From Styela clava (lineage: Eukaryota > Chordata > Ascidiacea > Stolidobranchia > Styelidae), in contig NC_135254.1 in assembly GCF_964204865.1 (NCBI RefSeq), forward strand, positions 4,345,001 through 4,409,000: a DNA stretch of 64,000 nt, read 5' to 3'. The position numbers and the translations under genes were made by a program. Below the pieces are notes generated by a model, which had not been told where the DNA came from, did not search any database, and worked only from the letters and a program-made list of their open reading frames with translations. Numbering within the stretch: position 1 is the first letter of the stretch; every line of letters begins with the position of its first letter. Shown here piece by piece: positions 9,016-22,900 of this stretch.

Positions 9016-10893
9016 TTTTATTAATATGACACTCTGGCAAAATATTGCTGTGCCAACTTTCCCCAACATGTATCCATATAAATAGTCTTGAATAACAATT
9101 AGATAATCATCAGTTGAAACTGAATTGAGTAATGAACTTGCATTGGTATCAAAGGTAGATAAAGGGTTGCCTGTTTACATGAAGTTTTGCCCAATTCTAA
9201 TAATTTACTATTCGATTTGATTCAAATATTCGATTTGAAAAGCCCAGCCCTAAAGACATCATAAAGTGCTCTACTGTCACATGTGATGTCACAATAACAT
9301 TATTTTGAAGCTTTTAAAATGCAAATTCAAAAGCGCAATCTTCAATGAGACACTCCATCTGCTGGGCAGATTTTATTGACAATAAAGGTTTTACATTCAC
9401 ACAGTTCTTTTGATTTCATGTAGGTTCTTTGACAATGCACTATTAAAGTGAGGACAAAACAGTGTGTAGGATATGGTGATTTTAATAATATAGAAATTAA
9501 AGTTTGTTTTATACCACGTTTTTATGTTTTCACCTTCGGACAAGGACTTGTACAAGCATCCACTGATATGTAATGACTAATATTTTCAAAGATACAGGAA
9601 TTTTACCAAAGAAATTAGTTTTGTAGTTTGGGAAATGTGAAGCTTGGATAGATATAATAAATATAATAGATATTATACGTAAATTATGACATGTTTTTGC
9701 TTTCGTTTCATTGACTCTCTCTCTCAATTCTTCTTTCATTTCACAGAATCTCATGTTGAAGCAATTGAGATTTTGATTGAGTTGAAGATCTCCAGAAAGA
9801 TTTCCTGTAACATCTGTTCCATTGTTACCTGAATAATATAGTAAACTTTGATGTTGAACCCGCCTTCATTTAAACTACATCAAAGACCAAATTAATAATG
9901 CCATTGCGGCTGTTGTATCATGAAATAAGTAAAATGGCCCAGGCGGCTAAAGTGTTATACTCATGTAGATTTGGAGGACAAAACCCCCCTCTTTTGAAAT
10001 GTAAAAAATAAAATAAAAGCATCTTTCTGTATCATGCATAGTAATTTTTCTAGCTTGAAACGCCTTTTGGACCCTCAAGACTCATGACACACAGAAGTTT
10101 TCTAGCGTTTGGCCGGACTCGCAAGGTCTTTCGATCTTACATGGCAAATAAATATTTCAAACACCCCCCTTTGAAAATTTCTAGCTTCGTCCCTGGTTGG
10201 ACCTAACTTCCAAGCTTCCCAAATTACCTAACTCATCTCAAGTTTGAATTCCACACCACCTCACCCAGTGTGTGTTACATTGGGCAGGCAATGCCAAGCT
10301 GTAAAGATTTCAGTCCTTTCGGATAAATAGCAGCTCCCTTCATACATATTGTTAGATATCAGTGGCTGCTAAAGTAATATTTTGGAGTCATTTTTAGATA
10401 ATTTTTTTTGGCTTCCATTGCCCTGAACAAGTATCCAATGATGAATATGGAACGTCTATATTGCATGGGAGGGCTTGAAATATTCCTGTTTAGCACTGTA
10501 TACAACACTCTGGGTGAGGTGGTGATTGAACTTGGAGGTGATGGGTATATGATTAAACTTGGGTTCTTCAATCAGACATGCCAACTTAGTCAAGTATAAA
10601 ACACTAGGGCTAGGCTTTTGGGATGGTTGCATTGTCAATATATTAGATTTGGTGGAATTAATCAATGAAACATCATTTAGCCTCATGAATTCTTCATAAA
10701 TTAAAATATGTTGAATAAACTGGCATTTTTGTGTCAGCCCGTATACTACAAAATTGTTCTAATAAAAGCCCACCACCACTGGACTTTTGCTGTTTAAATA
10801 TTGCTGTATGTAATACTCTGGGTGAGGTGGTGGGCATATGACTTATGTGCTTTAATATGCGATGCCAACATATTCAAGTTCATAACATTAGGC
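9016..10893. other. Intergenic region with SINE family B fragments
   Basis: No coding exon recognised. Fragments of SINE family B lie at about 9536-9620 (CAAGGACTTGTACAAGCATC...ACTGATATG), 10400-10615 and 10740-10893, all shown by the shared GGGTGAGGTGGTG and ATGCCAACWTA strings. The small ORFs here run through these repeats and are not genes. Confidence 0.5.
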
Positions 10894-11120
10894 CAGTGGT
10901 CGGCAAACTTTATGTACTTGCAGGCCAAATATACACATTTCCCGTAGCGTGGGGGCCACAATAATTCCGCCTACATCAATTGCCACATTAAACTTCAAAT
11001 TATGGCGCACACGTGGCTTTTTATGCTTTGTTAAAAGCTTGCCACAATGAGAAGTGTATGTGATTTTTTTATCTGGCATTTTTGTGTCAGTCATGATTCT
11101 TTTAAGCTGCATAGATTATC
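10894..11120. mobile_element. hAT-like terminus, one end only
   Basis: Starts CAGTGGTCGGCAAACTTTATG, a typical end of non-autonomous hAT elements, directly after SINE family B sequence ending ACATTAGGC. No matching right end or 8-bp duplication was found, so the element is truncated or too decayed; the right boundary given is a guess. Confidence 0.4.
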
Positions 11121-11300
11121 TGTTTAAATATTCTATTTCTGCCCTGGGTTTTATTTGTCAACAACAACTAAATGCATTATTCATCTAAGTTTCAATGTCA
11201 TTTTTATGCATTTTAATATATTACCTGTATGATATATTGTATACTTTTTTCGTAGGTTCCCCACTGCCGCTGTAAATACCACATTCTGATAGACCTATAC

Positions 11301-12074
11301 CAGTGGTTCCCAAACTTTTTAGAGTTGGGACCCACTATTTATTACCACAGCTTATGGCGATCCATTTAACTTTAATAAAACATACATGGAGGAAACGAAA
11401 ATAAGACCTGGCCTGAAAATAAGATAGATTGTATTTAAAAAAAAATATATTTTAATTAAACCCTACCCTTAAAATAAATTTAAAATGTGTTGGAGAGGAA
11501 AGGTTCAGTGACCTGAGGTAAGGTGAAGATCACACATCAATTCAAGATTGTGTGATGTCACAATCATAATTATGATATTTGTCACATGATTTCTGTATAG
11601 GAAATACAAAAAAAAACAATGGATGTTTATTTTTCTATTATGTTTATTGTAAAACTTCGTGATTTTCTACAGTGTAATTTTATTTTTGTTAAATGAACAC
11701 GAAAGACCTCTTCCAAAAAAACAAAAACATAGCGTTATTCTTCAAAAAATAAATAAATCTATATCCTGTCTAAATTTCGGGGAAACATTGTAAGAAGGGC
11801 TGTACAGTGTACAAAACTGCTATGCGTAAAAAACCACATGGTCATTCTTTGTGTAGCAAATTTTTGTCCCTTCAAGAAGATCATAAAAAAGAAACTTTCA
11901 CAAATTAGAATTTAAATTTAATTTCTTTTGTTTTTTTGTTTAATTTTTTTTTGAGTCGCCACCGATCCTAATAACCAGTATAATTAATCAAAGTTCTCTA
12001 TCTTTTCCCAAAGTTCTTGATCTTTTCACGACCCACCAAGATTCCTTTTGCGACCCATAGTTTGGGAACCGCTG
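11301..12074. mobile_element. Non-autonomous hAT-like element (~774 bp)
   Basis: Ends are inverted: CAGTGGTTCCCAAACTTTTT on the left and AGTTTGGGAACCGCTG on the right; both sides also carry a 'gaCCCAC'/'GCGACCCATAG' subterminal motif. The flanks show an imperfect 8-bp duplication, ACCTATAC left and TCCTATAC right, the latter offset by two bases. No transposase inside. Confidence 0.65.
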
Positions 12075-12257
12075 AGTCCTATACAATTCTTCTGAGCCAA
12101 CCACCGCTGTATATATCTATCATTATTCTATTAAATATCCAATAGCATTTTTATATATTATTTTCATAATTATGCGACCGAGCCAAGATCTGTATATCCA
12201 AAGCATCTGACAATATACAAATCAAGAGTTCCAGCAAAATATTTTTTTCCGAAAAGG

Positions 12258-12662
12258 CTACTTTGTGCACTTTTTAACTTTATATCTAATTGTGTTATGA
12301 ATTTGTGATACATATTGTTTTTCCAACCATTTAGTCTTCTTATAAAGAAATGTATTAGTAATATTATTGTGCTTTTTTACAAATAATTTTATATTCATTC
12401 CTCCCAATTTTTTATGCTTAATTAATATCAGATTCTCAAAAATGTCACGTTTCACACTTGTGTTTTTTACCCATTTTGCTGCACTAGTACCACACTGAGT
12501 TGGAGCAGATATATATTGTATCGAATGGTCCAAGTAAGCGTGTGAAGTGGCTTTAGCAGAAGGTTTGAGTGAGTTGTACGGAGTGTGATTTGAACAGTTG
12601 GAACTGTTGTGTGGCACAGTATTTTGAGACATATAATTAATTTGGCGCTTCATATTGTCCAT
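12258..12662 (-). CDS. Unrecognised 134-codon ORF
   Basis: An open frame from ATG 12662 to the stop at 12258. The N-terminal half is Ser/Asn/Thr-rich (NSSNCSNHTPYNS); the C-terminal half is Lys/Asn-rich (KHKKLGGMNIKLFVKK). I recognise no domain. It sits alone between repeats with no splice context, and AT-rich DNA of this length can give such an ORF by chance. It is listed only because it is longer than the background. Confidence 0.15.
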   Translation of the reverse strand: MDNMKRQINYMSQNTVPHNSSNCSNHTPYNSLKPSAKATSHAYLDHSIQYISAPTQCGTSAAKWVKNTSVKRDIFENLILIKHKKLGGMNIKLFVKKHNNITNTFLYKKTKWLEKQYVSQIHNTIRYKVKKCTK

Positions 12663-12862
12663 AAAAGTTCCTAGACCGCTTTTGACTGATTTTTATTGTA
12701 ATATTGATTTTATTAAATTATTAAATCTGATTCTGCAACAATTTCTATGTTTATTGAGGAAGCCAAACTGATAAAGGAATCATGGTGGGCAGAGACAGAT
12801 GGGATGTTTGTCACCATACAGCTAAACAGGTTAAAACACTGCACTTATCTGCCTGAGGCAGC

Positions 12863-13109
12863 CATGGGGGCGCTCCAGAAGTATGTGAACCAAGATGGCG
12901 AACACCGGAACGTAGTATGTGTACCAGGTTAGGGTTGGGCCACAAGTTTATTCCAATTTTCCTCATTTCAGTTCTATTACGAGTTCGGGGACTAGCCAAG
13001 TGACTCTTGTAGTATTTGTACCTGAATATATGGCCTAACCCTAACCTGGTACACATACTACGTTCCGGTGTTCGCCATCTTGGTTCACATACTACAGGAG
13101 TACCCCCGT
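12863..13109. mobile_element. Foldback/MITE element with ~80-bp inverted arms
   Basis: The left arm runs GTATGTGAACCAAGATGGCG, ACACCGGAACGTAGTATGTG, TACCAGGTTAGGGTTGGGCC; the right arm is its near-perfect complement (13030-13109). Arms of about 80 bp flank a ~90-bp loop. The ORFs on both strands across it (61 and 112 codons) simply read the two arms. Related to the 93-bp element at 8670. Target duplication is not clear. Confidence 0.75.
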
Positions 13110-13389
13110 GGGAGTTCCATATTGTTCCAAAGTTCTTATCTAGTTCCAAAGTTTTTATCTAGTTTTTGAAAAACTCATTAAAAATAGAAAGTCGCTGCTA
13201 ATTTGCAACTTTTGTGAACAAATAAATCTGATTGGTATTTATCTGCTGCATTTTAAACATATTCAATACTCAAAATTTTTTTTATAATCTCTTTGGAATA
13301 GAAGATTGTACTGTTTCGGCCCTCCTGTAGGAAAAATAACTAAATGTAGGATAAAATTCCTTTTTATTATATGATGCCTAGTTGTGCTT

Positions 13390-13600
13390 TTAGAACCGAA
13401 CAAAGCCCTGCACAAGCAGTCAAAGAAATCCAGCGGCAAGGAGACACCCTAGGTGAGGTTGGGGCAGGGGCCATAGGGGCAGCATGATATAGAAGTGAGT
13501 TTATTGCAAAGTTTGATAAGCGCCTGGGTTGGGGACGTGGAATTTGAACCTGAAATTTGTAATCTGCAATGCCAACGAATAGAGGTCTATGATTAGAATA
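13390..13600 (-). repeat. SINE family B copy
   Basis: Contains GAACAAAGCCCTGCACAAGCAGTC, the GGTGAGGTTGGGG segment and, on the minus strand, GGTTCAAATTCC (box B-like). It matches the fuller copy at 51558-51775 in the order of its blocks. Confidence 0.55.
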
Positions 13601-13961
13601 CTATCATAGATAGGCTGAATGTAATGAATCAAGTAAACTGATTTGCTGGAGTTGACAAAAGTTAATTACGGCTTAAATTGAGCTCTCAGATAAGTGTTCA
13701 GGTTTAAAAAAGTGTTTTCGATGAGTAGCGTTCAGGTATTCATCTTTTTCCCTACAACCAACAAAGTTGGTTTTACCGTGGAAGCAATGAAGCCTTGCTG
13801 TTTATCACTGCCAGAATAAAATGTAATGTACGTGGAAGCGGCAGGGTAATATTTTTTGCTTTTTTTAAAAGCGATTCAGAACTTTTCCAAGTGTCTCAAA
13901 CCATTGCGTTCTGTTGGCTTTTATACTGTTTGCGAGATTTCGAGACATGTTGAAGAAAACA

Positions 13962-14210
13962 AGGCAGTGTGGCGCATCGTGCTAAGCGTTAGGAATAATT
14001 TTGCATCGTAATGTTGGAATCCTATGCCGGATTGATTATGTTCGAGAACAATGCTCCTCTCTGTCGTAGGGTGGTTCGCGTAACAGCTCCATGCATCTGA
14101 AAACTGGTCAACTGATCCCATACCCGATATGGAAGGGTGAACCGGACGTGAGACCGTGGTTCGCCATATGGTTAAGCCGCCTTATCGGCCTTCCTCTCCC
14201 TCGGTCGAAG
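13962..14210 (+). repeat. SINE family A copy, degraded head
   Basis: Starts GTGTGGCGCATCGTGCTAAGCGTTAGGAAT (box A region of the family) and runs to GCCATATGGTTAAGCCGCCTTATCGGCC, matching 46364-46700 throughout but with a damaged box B region (GGAATCCTATGCC). Antisense and sense small ORFs here are repeat artefacts. Confidence 0.75.
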
Positions 14211-14393
14211 TTTGAGGCTTCTTGGAATGTTTCGATTTTGAATGGGCCTGTGAACAACAGCGCCACCAATCAGATATATAGTAAATCTAATATTTCTATT
14301 CAGAACATTTTTCAAATTATGAACACCCATCAAATCTAAAACATTTAGGGAAAGTATTGAATGAAAATAGATTGAAAATATGTCTGCTTTGTT

Positions 14394-15541
14394 CAGTGGC
14401 GTATCTAGGTAAAATGGCGCCCATGGCAAAGATTTAAAAATGCGACCCCTCCTTCGCTTGTTTCCTTTTTTCGTTTACATGAAATTGATGGCTCTCAACT
14501 ACGCAACATAACAAGCAATTTAATAACTACACAATAAACAGTAGACGGTCGGGCAATAACAAAATCTTAGAATAGTATATTTCGTGACGCAAATTTGCCA
14601 ATGATTTCATCAAAAATTTTTTTTTTTTTGTTTCACCCCTCTCTATACTTAATATAGCCAGATCACAAAGCTTTCCTGGCTAATTGAAGATCGAAGGTAT
14701 GACAGAATCAATTTTAGTTCACTAAACGACCGATCGCAATTTTCTATGGATACTGCCAATGTCAGCAAAATTTGCAAAGCCATCTGGAGATTGGGGAAAT
14801 TCAAAAAAGACTCTTTGACACACACTGTTTTCTTGTCATAGTCTATATCTTACATGGGCCTGATGCTTCCACAACCAAATTTCGATGTTTTAGCTGAAAA
14901 ATAGCTCGAGGAATTTGTTGAGATTTTGGCACGAGGCTAATTGTTTTCCACTAAGAGGTTGAATGTGGATGGCTTCCAATGGAACCAAGATGCTCTCGCA
15001 GCACAGGATCAAGGACGGCAAGGAATTTTATTAAGCCAAGAAAATGACCAACATTTGAATTACTATCTGCTTGAAGTGACTCCCTGTGCCCTTGCAAAGC
15101 GAGATTTTGTTCCGCCAGACACTTTATTTCATGCGATATTCATTTAAGAATCTCACTACATTTTTCCCTTTCCTTTTTAATTTGTACATGGAAATTGGCG
15201 TCAATAATTCCGGTTTATTGCCCCAATTTCTTTCCACGCTGTAAAACATTCTCTCTCATTGTACGAATATTCATAAATGTTCACTCCAGTACGATATCAG
15301 AGCTAATATGAGGTGCAGTAAGTCCAGTACCGTATCAATTTCGGCTTATTAATGTTGAATCACCGTCAATTGCGCTAAGTGACGGAACAAACTGCATTGA
15401 TCGTTGGAAACTGCAAACTGCATTGACTTTGGTTAAATTTGTTGAAAATTATACAATTAGAACTTTTCGCGTTTTTTGCGCCCCCGTCCAAACGGCGCCC
15501 ATGGCACGAGCCATGGCTGCCATACCCTAGATACGCCACTG
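14394..15541. mobile_element. Non-autonomous DNA transposon, CAGTGGCGTATC ends (1148 bp)
   Basis: The left end CAGTGGCGTATCTAGGTAAA and the right end CCCTAGATACGCCACTG are inverted repeats, each followed inwards by a GCGCCCATGGCA motif. The flanks are GCTTTGTT and CCTTTGTT, a 7-of-8 target duplication, which fits hAT. No transposase ORF. A related fragment lies at 31297. Confidence 0.75.
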
Positions 15542-16934
15542 CCTTTGTTGCCTATTTAAAGCGGGTCAATTCGGAGCAGACTATGTTCGCACTGAACAGA
15601 ACTCAGCGATATAAGCGGCCACTAAAGAACTGGTTAAAATGAACGCTTCCGGAAAACTATTATGAACTATCCCTGGCATGAGCATATCAATTTTGTCCAA
15701 TTTTCACTATGCTGAATCAACATTTGTTTGATTGGATTCTTTAGGAATCATCATGTTGCCATATGAATGGTTGCCATGAAAGTTTCCGCAAAGTTCATCA
15801 TAGTTAGCTCTACAACTATGTCAAACCAGATGATATCCATTCAAGTGTTTTTTGAACCAATTTACATTAATAATAAAAAAACATATTTTATGCTGAGATG
15901 GATTATTGGTTCAAAACTAGTGATGTTTGCAAAAAGAGGCAATTTCTTTTTTAAAACATGTTTTCGTGTGTCCACGGCGAACATGTCTATGGACACCAGG
16001 TTTAGTTTAGTATTGCTGGAAATCTATTGCCTTCCTACGCATATTTTTATTACAAAATTCTCTAAATCTCATAATTTTAGATTGTAATTGTCATGTTGGG
16101 TGGATATGGTGGGCATACACATTCAACTTCATCCTAAGTTATGTTTGCCTCGGGTAATTTGCTGTTGTTACGTTGTTTTGTTTTATATGATTAAATTCAT
16201 TGAATGATTAGCTCCATATTCTCTTGACATTGATTTTCTAATAGGCACGCGGAATACTGGAATACACGAAAAGTTCAGTCTTACAAAATTTTGAAGGCCT
16301 TTATTTCTGATCATTTATTATATGATACTCGTGGCCTCAAAAATTTTTCGAAATCACTGCCTCGAATTTTTGTTTCCGCCAAATATGAAAAAAATCTCTT
16401 TTTTGTTGATTTTCGAAGCCTGTACAGAGTTGTGAACAAAACACATGCTTGTGAATAAAGTTACTTCCAAAAGCAAATTGATATTTGAATTGGATGCACT
16501 AAATATGCGTAAAATTGATTTATAATTGTTTTTAAGACCTTCTTCTCATAAAGTTACACTTTGTTTACCACCATTTTAATATTTTAACTTGTGACTTCAA
16601 TTACTATTAAAAATCTTTGTCCAAAGTCGTTGGCAAGTTGCTGATATTATTTTAGTTTTAAACCGTCAGGCTCACATATATATTTTCATGGAATAATAGT
16701 GTTCCCTCATAAATCCAATCTTTTTTGTATAGTTTTTCATTGATTGCAAATATTACCCCTAATTACTGAAAGAGCCTAAGTAATTTAAAATATTTGTTTT
16801 GTTGTCTGTAAAATTTAATTCTCTGTAGGATTGAATATAAATTATAAATTTGAAAAAATATTTTCAATGGGGGAGCTTTTTTACTGTGCGGGATTTCGTT
16901 GAAAACCCCAGGTTTATTAGTTCCTTGTTTTCTG
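15542..16934. other. No recognised feature
   Basis: AT-rich sequence with scattered ORFs of up to 106 codons, including one at 15767-16087 that is hydrophobic and low in complexity. I see no domains, exons or repeats I can name. Confidence 0.3.
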
Positions 16935-19900
16935 CACCACTGTGAAGCTAGCAGGACTTTCAGCCAGAATATTTTTACACATTGAATATAGGTTCTACGC
17001 GCAAATAGTTTTCACTTATAGTTACATATAAAATTGAAAAAGGTGATCAAAATATAATTTTAGTACGGAAATACATGAAAAATCTTCAAACTGACTGAAT
17101 ACAATGAATTTGACAAAAAATATAGTGTTTAAGAAAAGACCAACTCAGCGAAAAATGAATTTTCAAGTATTCCGCAAATACGAAGTTTCGAAAAATTATC
17201 GTATTTAAAACGTCGATTTCTCGAAAACCGCCAATAAAGGCAGCACCACGACACATTCGAAAAAAAAAACTGATTCGTCATAGATTTGATTTTGATATGT
17301 CAGAACAGTAGCAGCACGTTTTGACTTGGCCATATATAATACCAAAAATAGCGTATAATTTTCAATTTTAATAACTATGTAGATATAACATATTTAAAAA
17401 CGGTTTGGTATTTCAACTGAATTTACTGGACAATTCATCAAATACTTTTTTCTCTTGGTCATACATCAAAACTGTACGTTCATTAAACTTGTAATAAGTG
17501 GGCAAATCTTAAAATACCAAAAAATTATTTTACGCCCTCTTGTGGATTTTTTCCGGAATTTTTAAAAAAACATCGTTTTTGAAAAGGCGATTTCTCAAAA
17601 ACCGCCAATAAAGGCAGCACTACGTCACATTCGGAGAAAAGCAGATACCTTATAGATTTAATTTCATTATGTTAGAACAGTAGCAGCACGTTTTGACTTG
17701 GCTTGGCCATATATAATACCAAACATAGCGTATAATTTTCAATTTTATTAGTTATGTAGATATAACATATTTAAAAACGGTTTGATATTTCAACTGAATT
17801 TACTTGATAATGCATCAAATACCTTTTTTTTCTTGGTTATACATCAAAACCGTACGTTCATTAAACTTGGAATAAGTGGGCAAATCTTAAAATAACAAAA
17901 AATGATTTTACGCCCTCTTTTGGATTATTTCCGGAATTTTAAAAAAAAATATCGTGTTTGAAAGGGCGATTTCTCAAAAACCGCCAATAAAGGCAGCACT
18001 ACGACACATTCGGAGAAAAGCAGGTACCTTATAGATTTAATTTCATTATGTTAGAACAGTAGCAGCACGTTTTGACTTGGCTTGGCCATATATAATACCA
18101 AACATAGCGTATAATTTTCAATTTTATTAGTTATGTAGATATAACATATTTAAAAACGGTTTGATATTTCAACTGAATTTACTTGATAATGCATCAAATA
18201 CCTTTTTTTTCTTGGTTATACATCAAAACCGTACGTTCATTAAACTTGGAATAAGTGGGCAAATCTTAAAATAACAAAAAATGATTTTACGCCCTCTTTT
18301 GGATTATTTCCGGAATTTTAAAAAAAAATATCGTGTTTGAAAGGGCGATTTCTCAAAAACCGCCAATAAAGGCAGCACTACGACACATTCGGAGAAAAGC
18401 AGGTACCTTATAGATTTAATTTCATTATGTTAGAACAGTAGCAGCACGTTTTGACTTGGCCATATATAATACCAAACATAGCGTGTATTCAAAATTTTAT
18501 AAACAATGCAGACGTAACATATTTAAAAACCGTTTGCTATTTCAACTAAATTTACTAGATAATTTATCGAGCATTTTTTTCTCTTGGACATACATATATA
18601 CTGTACGTTCATTAAACTTGAAATAAGTTGCGGAAAGTATAAAATACCAAAAACCAAGTTACGTCCTCTTGTGGATTACCTTCAAAATTTCAAAAAATTA
18701 TCGTATTTGAAATAGCGATTTCTCGAAAACCGCCAATACAGGCAGCACAACGACACATTCGGAGAAAAGCAGATACCTCATAGATACGATTTTCATATGT
18801 CAGAACAGTGGCAGCACGTTTTGACTTGGCCATATATAATACCAAACATAGCGTATAATTTTCAATTTTATTAACTATGTAGATATAACATATTTAAAAA
18901 CGGTTTGGTATTTCAACTAAATTTACTGGATAATTTATCAAATACTTTTTTTCTCTTGGTCATACATCAAAACCGTACGTTCATTAAACTTGGAATAAGT
19001 GGGCAAATCTTAAAATACCAAAAAATGATTTTACGCCCTCTTGTGGATTTTTTCCGGTATTTTTAAAAAAATATCGTTTTTGAAAAGGCGATTTCTCAAA
19101 AACCGCCAATAAAGGCAGCACTACGACACATTCGGAGAAAAGCAGGTACCTTATAGATTTAATTTCATTATGTCATAACAGTAGCAGCATGTTTTGACTT
19201 GGCCATATATAATACCAAACATCGCGTGTATTCAAAATTTAATAAACAATGCAGACGTAACATATTTAAAAACCGTTTTATATTTCAACTAAATTTACTA
19301 GATAATTTATCGAACATTTTTTTTCTCTTGGGCATACATATATTCTGTACGATCATTAAACTTGGAACAAGTTGCGGAAAGTATAAAATAGCAAAAACCA
19401 AGTTACGTCCTCTTGTGGATCATCTTCAAAATTTCGAAAAATTATCGTATTTGAAATAGCGATTTCTCGAAAACCGCCAATAAAGGCAGCACTACGACAC
19501 ATTCGGAGAAAAGCAGATACCTGATAGATTAAACTTCATTATGTCAGAACAATAGCAGCACGTTTTGACTTGGCCATGTATAATACCAAACATAGCGTGT
19601 TTTCAAAATGTTATAAACAATGCAGACGTAACATAATTTAAAAACCGTTTGTTATTTCAACTAAATTTACTAGATAATTTATCAAACAACTTTTTCTCTT
19701 GGACATACATATATACTGTACGTCCATTAAACTTGGAATGAGTTGCGGAAAGTATGATTTAACAAAAAAATCATTTTACGCCCTCTTGTTGGTTATTTTC
19801 AAAAATTTATCGTTTTTGAAATAGCGATTTTTCAAAAACCGCCAATAAAGGCAGCACTACGACACATTCGGAGAAAAGCAGATACCTTATAGATTCGATT

Positions 19901-22900
19901 TTATTATGTCAGAACAGTAGCAGCACGTTTTGACTTGGCCAATCATAATACCAAACATAGCGTATAATTTTCAATTTTATTAACTATGTAGATGTAACAT
20001 ATTTAAAAACGGTTTGCTGTTTCAACTAAATTTACTGGATAATTCATCAAATACTTTCCTCTCTTGGCCATACATCAAAACTGTACGTTCATTAAAATTG
20101 GAATAAGTGGGCAAATCCTAAAATAACAAAAAATGATTTGACGCCATCTTGTGGATTTTTTTCGGATTTTCAAAAAAATATCTTTTTGAAATAGCGATTT
20201 CTCAAAAACCGCCAATAAAGGCAGCACTACGACACATTCGGAGAAAAGCAGATACCTCATAAATTCGATTTCATTATGTCAGAACAATAGCAGCACGTTT
20301 TAACTCGGCCAAATATATTACCAAACATAGCGTGAATTCAAAATTTCATAAACAATGCAGACGTAACATATTTAAAAAGTGATTTGTATTTCAACTAAAT
20401 TTACTAGATAATAAATCAAACATCTTTTTCTATTAAACATACACCAATACTGTACGTTCACTAAACTTTGAATAAGTTGCGGAAAATATGAAATACCAAA
20501 AAAATCATTTTAAGCCCTTTTGTGGATTATTTTCAAAATTTCGTAAAATTATCGTTTTTTAAAGAGCGATTTATAGAAAACCGCCAATAAAGGCAGCACT
20601 ACGACGCATTCGGAGAAAGGCAGATACCTTATAGATTTGATTTTATTATGTCACAACAGTAGCAGCACGTTTTGACTTGGTCATATATAATACCAAACAT
20701 AGCGTGTATTCTTCAACTTTTGAATAATGCTGACGTTAAAAATTAATAAAGCTGTCGTATTTTAAACAAATTTACTGAATACTTGTTCAAATATAATTTT
20801 CCCCCAGTCACACATCAATACTGAACAAAGTGAGAAATATATTTGATCCAATATCTAGCAAATTAAGTTGAAATACAAGCTTTTTAAGTTCGTTACGTCC
20901 ATTTTAATATAAAATTTTGAAAACACGTTATGTTTGGTATTATACATGACCAAGTCAAAGTGTGCTGTTACTGTTTTGCTATGGTGAAGTCGAATCTATA
21001 AGTTATCTGATTTGCTCAGATAATCAAAATAAATAATCAAAAAATGTTTTGTTATTTTAAGATTCGCCCACTTATTCCAAGTTAATGAACGTACAGTTCT
21101 GATGTATGACCGAGAGAAAAATTTGATGAATTATCCAGTAAATTTAGTTGAAATACCAAACCGTTTTTAAATATGTTACATCCACATTGGTAATAAAATT
21201 GAAAATTATACGCTATGTTTGGTATTATATATGGCCAAGTCAAAACGTGCTGCTACTGTTTTGACATATGAAAATCGAATCTATAAGGTATCTGCTTTTC
21301 TCCGAATGTGTCGTAGTGCTGCCTTTATTGGCGGTTTTCGTGAAATCGCTATTTCGAATACGATAATTTTTTGAAATTTTGAAGATAATCCACAAGAGGA
21401 CGTAACTTGGTTTTTGATATTTTATACTTTCCGCAAATTATTCCAAGTTTAATGATCGTACAGTATATATGTATTTCCAAGAGAAAAAAATGTTCGATAA
21501 ATTATCTAGAAATTTTGGTGGAAAACCAAACGGTTTTTAAATATGTTACGTCTGCATTGTTTATAAAATTTTGAATACACGCTATGTTTGGTATTATATA
21601 TGGCCAAGTCAAAACGTGCTGCTACTGTTCTGACATAATGAAATTAAATCTATAAGGTACCTGCTTTTCTCCGAATGTGTCGTAGTGCTGCCTTTATTGG
21701 CGGTTTTAGAGAAATCGCCCTTTCAAACACGATATTTTTTTGAAAATTCCCGAAAAAATCCACAAGAGGGCGTGAAATCATTTTTTGCTATTTTAAGATT
21801 TGCCCACTTATTCCAAGTTTAATGAACGTACGGTTTTGATGTATGACCAAGAGAAAAAAGTATTTGATGAATTATCCAGTAAATCCAGTTGAAAAACCAA
21901 ACCGTTTTTAAATATGTTATATCTACATAGTTAATAAAATTGAAAATTATACGCTATTTTTGGTATTATATATGGCCAAGTCAAAACGCGCTGCTATTGT
22001 TCTGACATATTAAAATCGAATCTATAAGGTATCTGCTTTTCTCCGAATGTGACGTAGTGCTGCCTTTATTGGCGGTTTTCGAGAATTCTCTATTTCAAAT
22101 ACGATAATTTTTTGAAATTTTGAAGGTAATCCACAAGAGGACGTAAAATGTTTTTGGTATTTTATACTTTTCGCAACTTATTCCAAGTTTAATGAACGTA
22201 CAATATATATGTATGTCCAAGAGAAAAAGATGTTCCATTAGATATCTAGTAAATTTAGTTGAAATACCAAACGGTTTTTAAATATGTTACGTCTGCATTG
22301 TTTATAAAATTTTGAATACACGCTATGTTTGATATTATATATGGCCAAGTCAAAACGTGCTGCTACTGTTCTGACATAATGAAATTAAATCTATAAGGTA
22401 TCTGCTTTTCTCCGAATGTGTCGTAGTGCTGCCTTTATTGGCGGTTTTTGAGAAATCGCCTTTTCAAAAACGGTATTTTTTTAAAAATACCGGAAAAAAT
22501 CCACAAAAGGGCGTAAAATCATTTTTTGTTATTTTAAGATTTGCCCACTTATTCCAAGTTTAATGAACGTACAGTTTTGGTGTATGACCAAGAGAAAAAA
22601 GTATTTGATAAATTATCCAGTAAATTCAGTTGAAATACCAAACCGTTTTTAAATATGTTATATCTACATAGTTAAAAAAAAGTGAAAATTATACGCTATT
22701 TTTGGTATTATATATAGTCAAGTCAAAACGTGCTGCTACTGTTCTGACATATTAAAATCGAATCTATAAGGAATCTGCTTTTCTCCGAATGTGTCGTGGT
22801 GCTGCCTTTATTGGCGGTTTTCTAGAAATCGACGTTTTAAAAACGATAATTTTTTGCGAAACTTCGTATTTGCGTAATACCTGAAAATTCATTTTTCGCT

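Noticed and set aside
12811-13149. 112-codon minus-strand ORF
   Set aside because: It reads through both arms of a foldback element, so its length comes from the repeat.
15767-16087. 106-codon ORF
   Set aside because: Hydrophobic, low-complexity reading of AT-rich DNA with no domain, splice signal or neighbour to support it.
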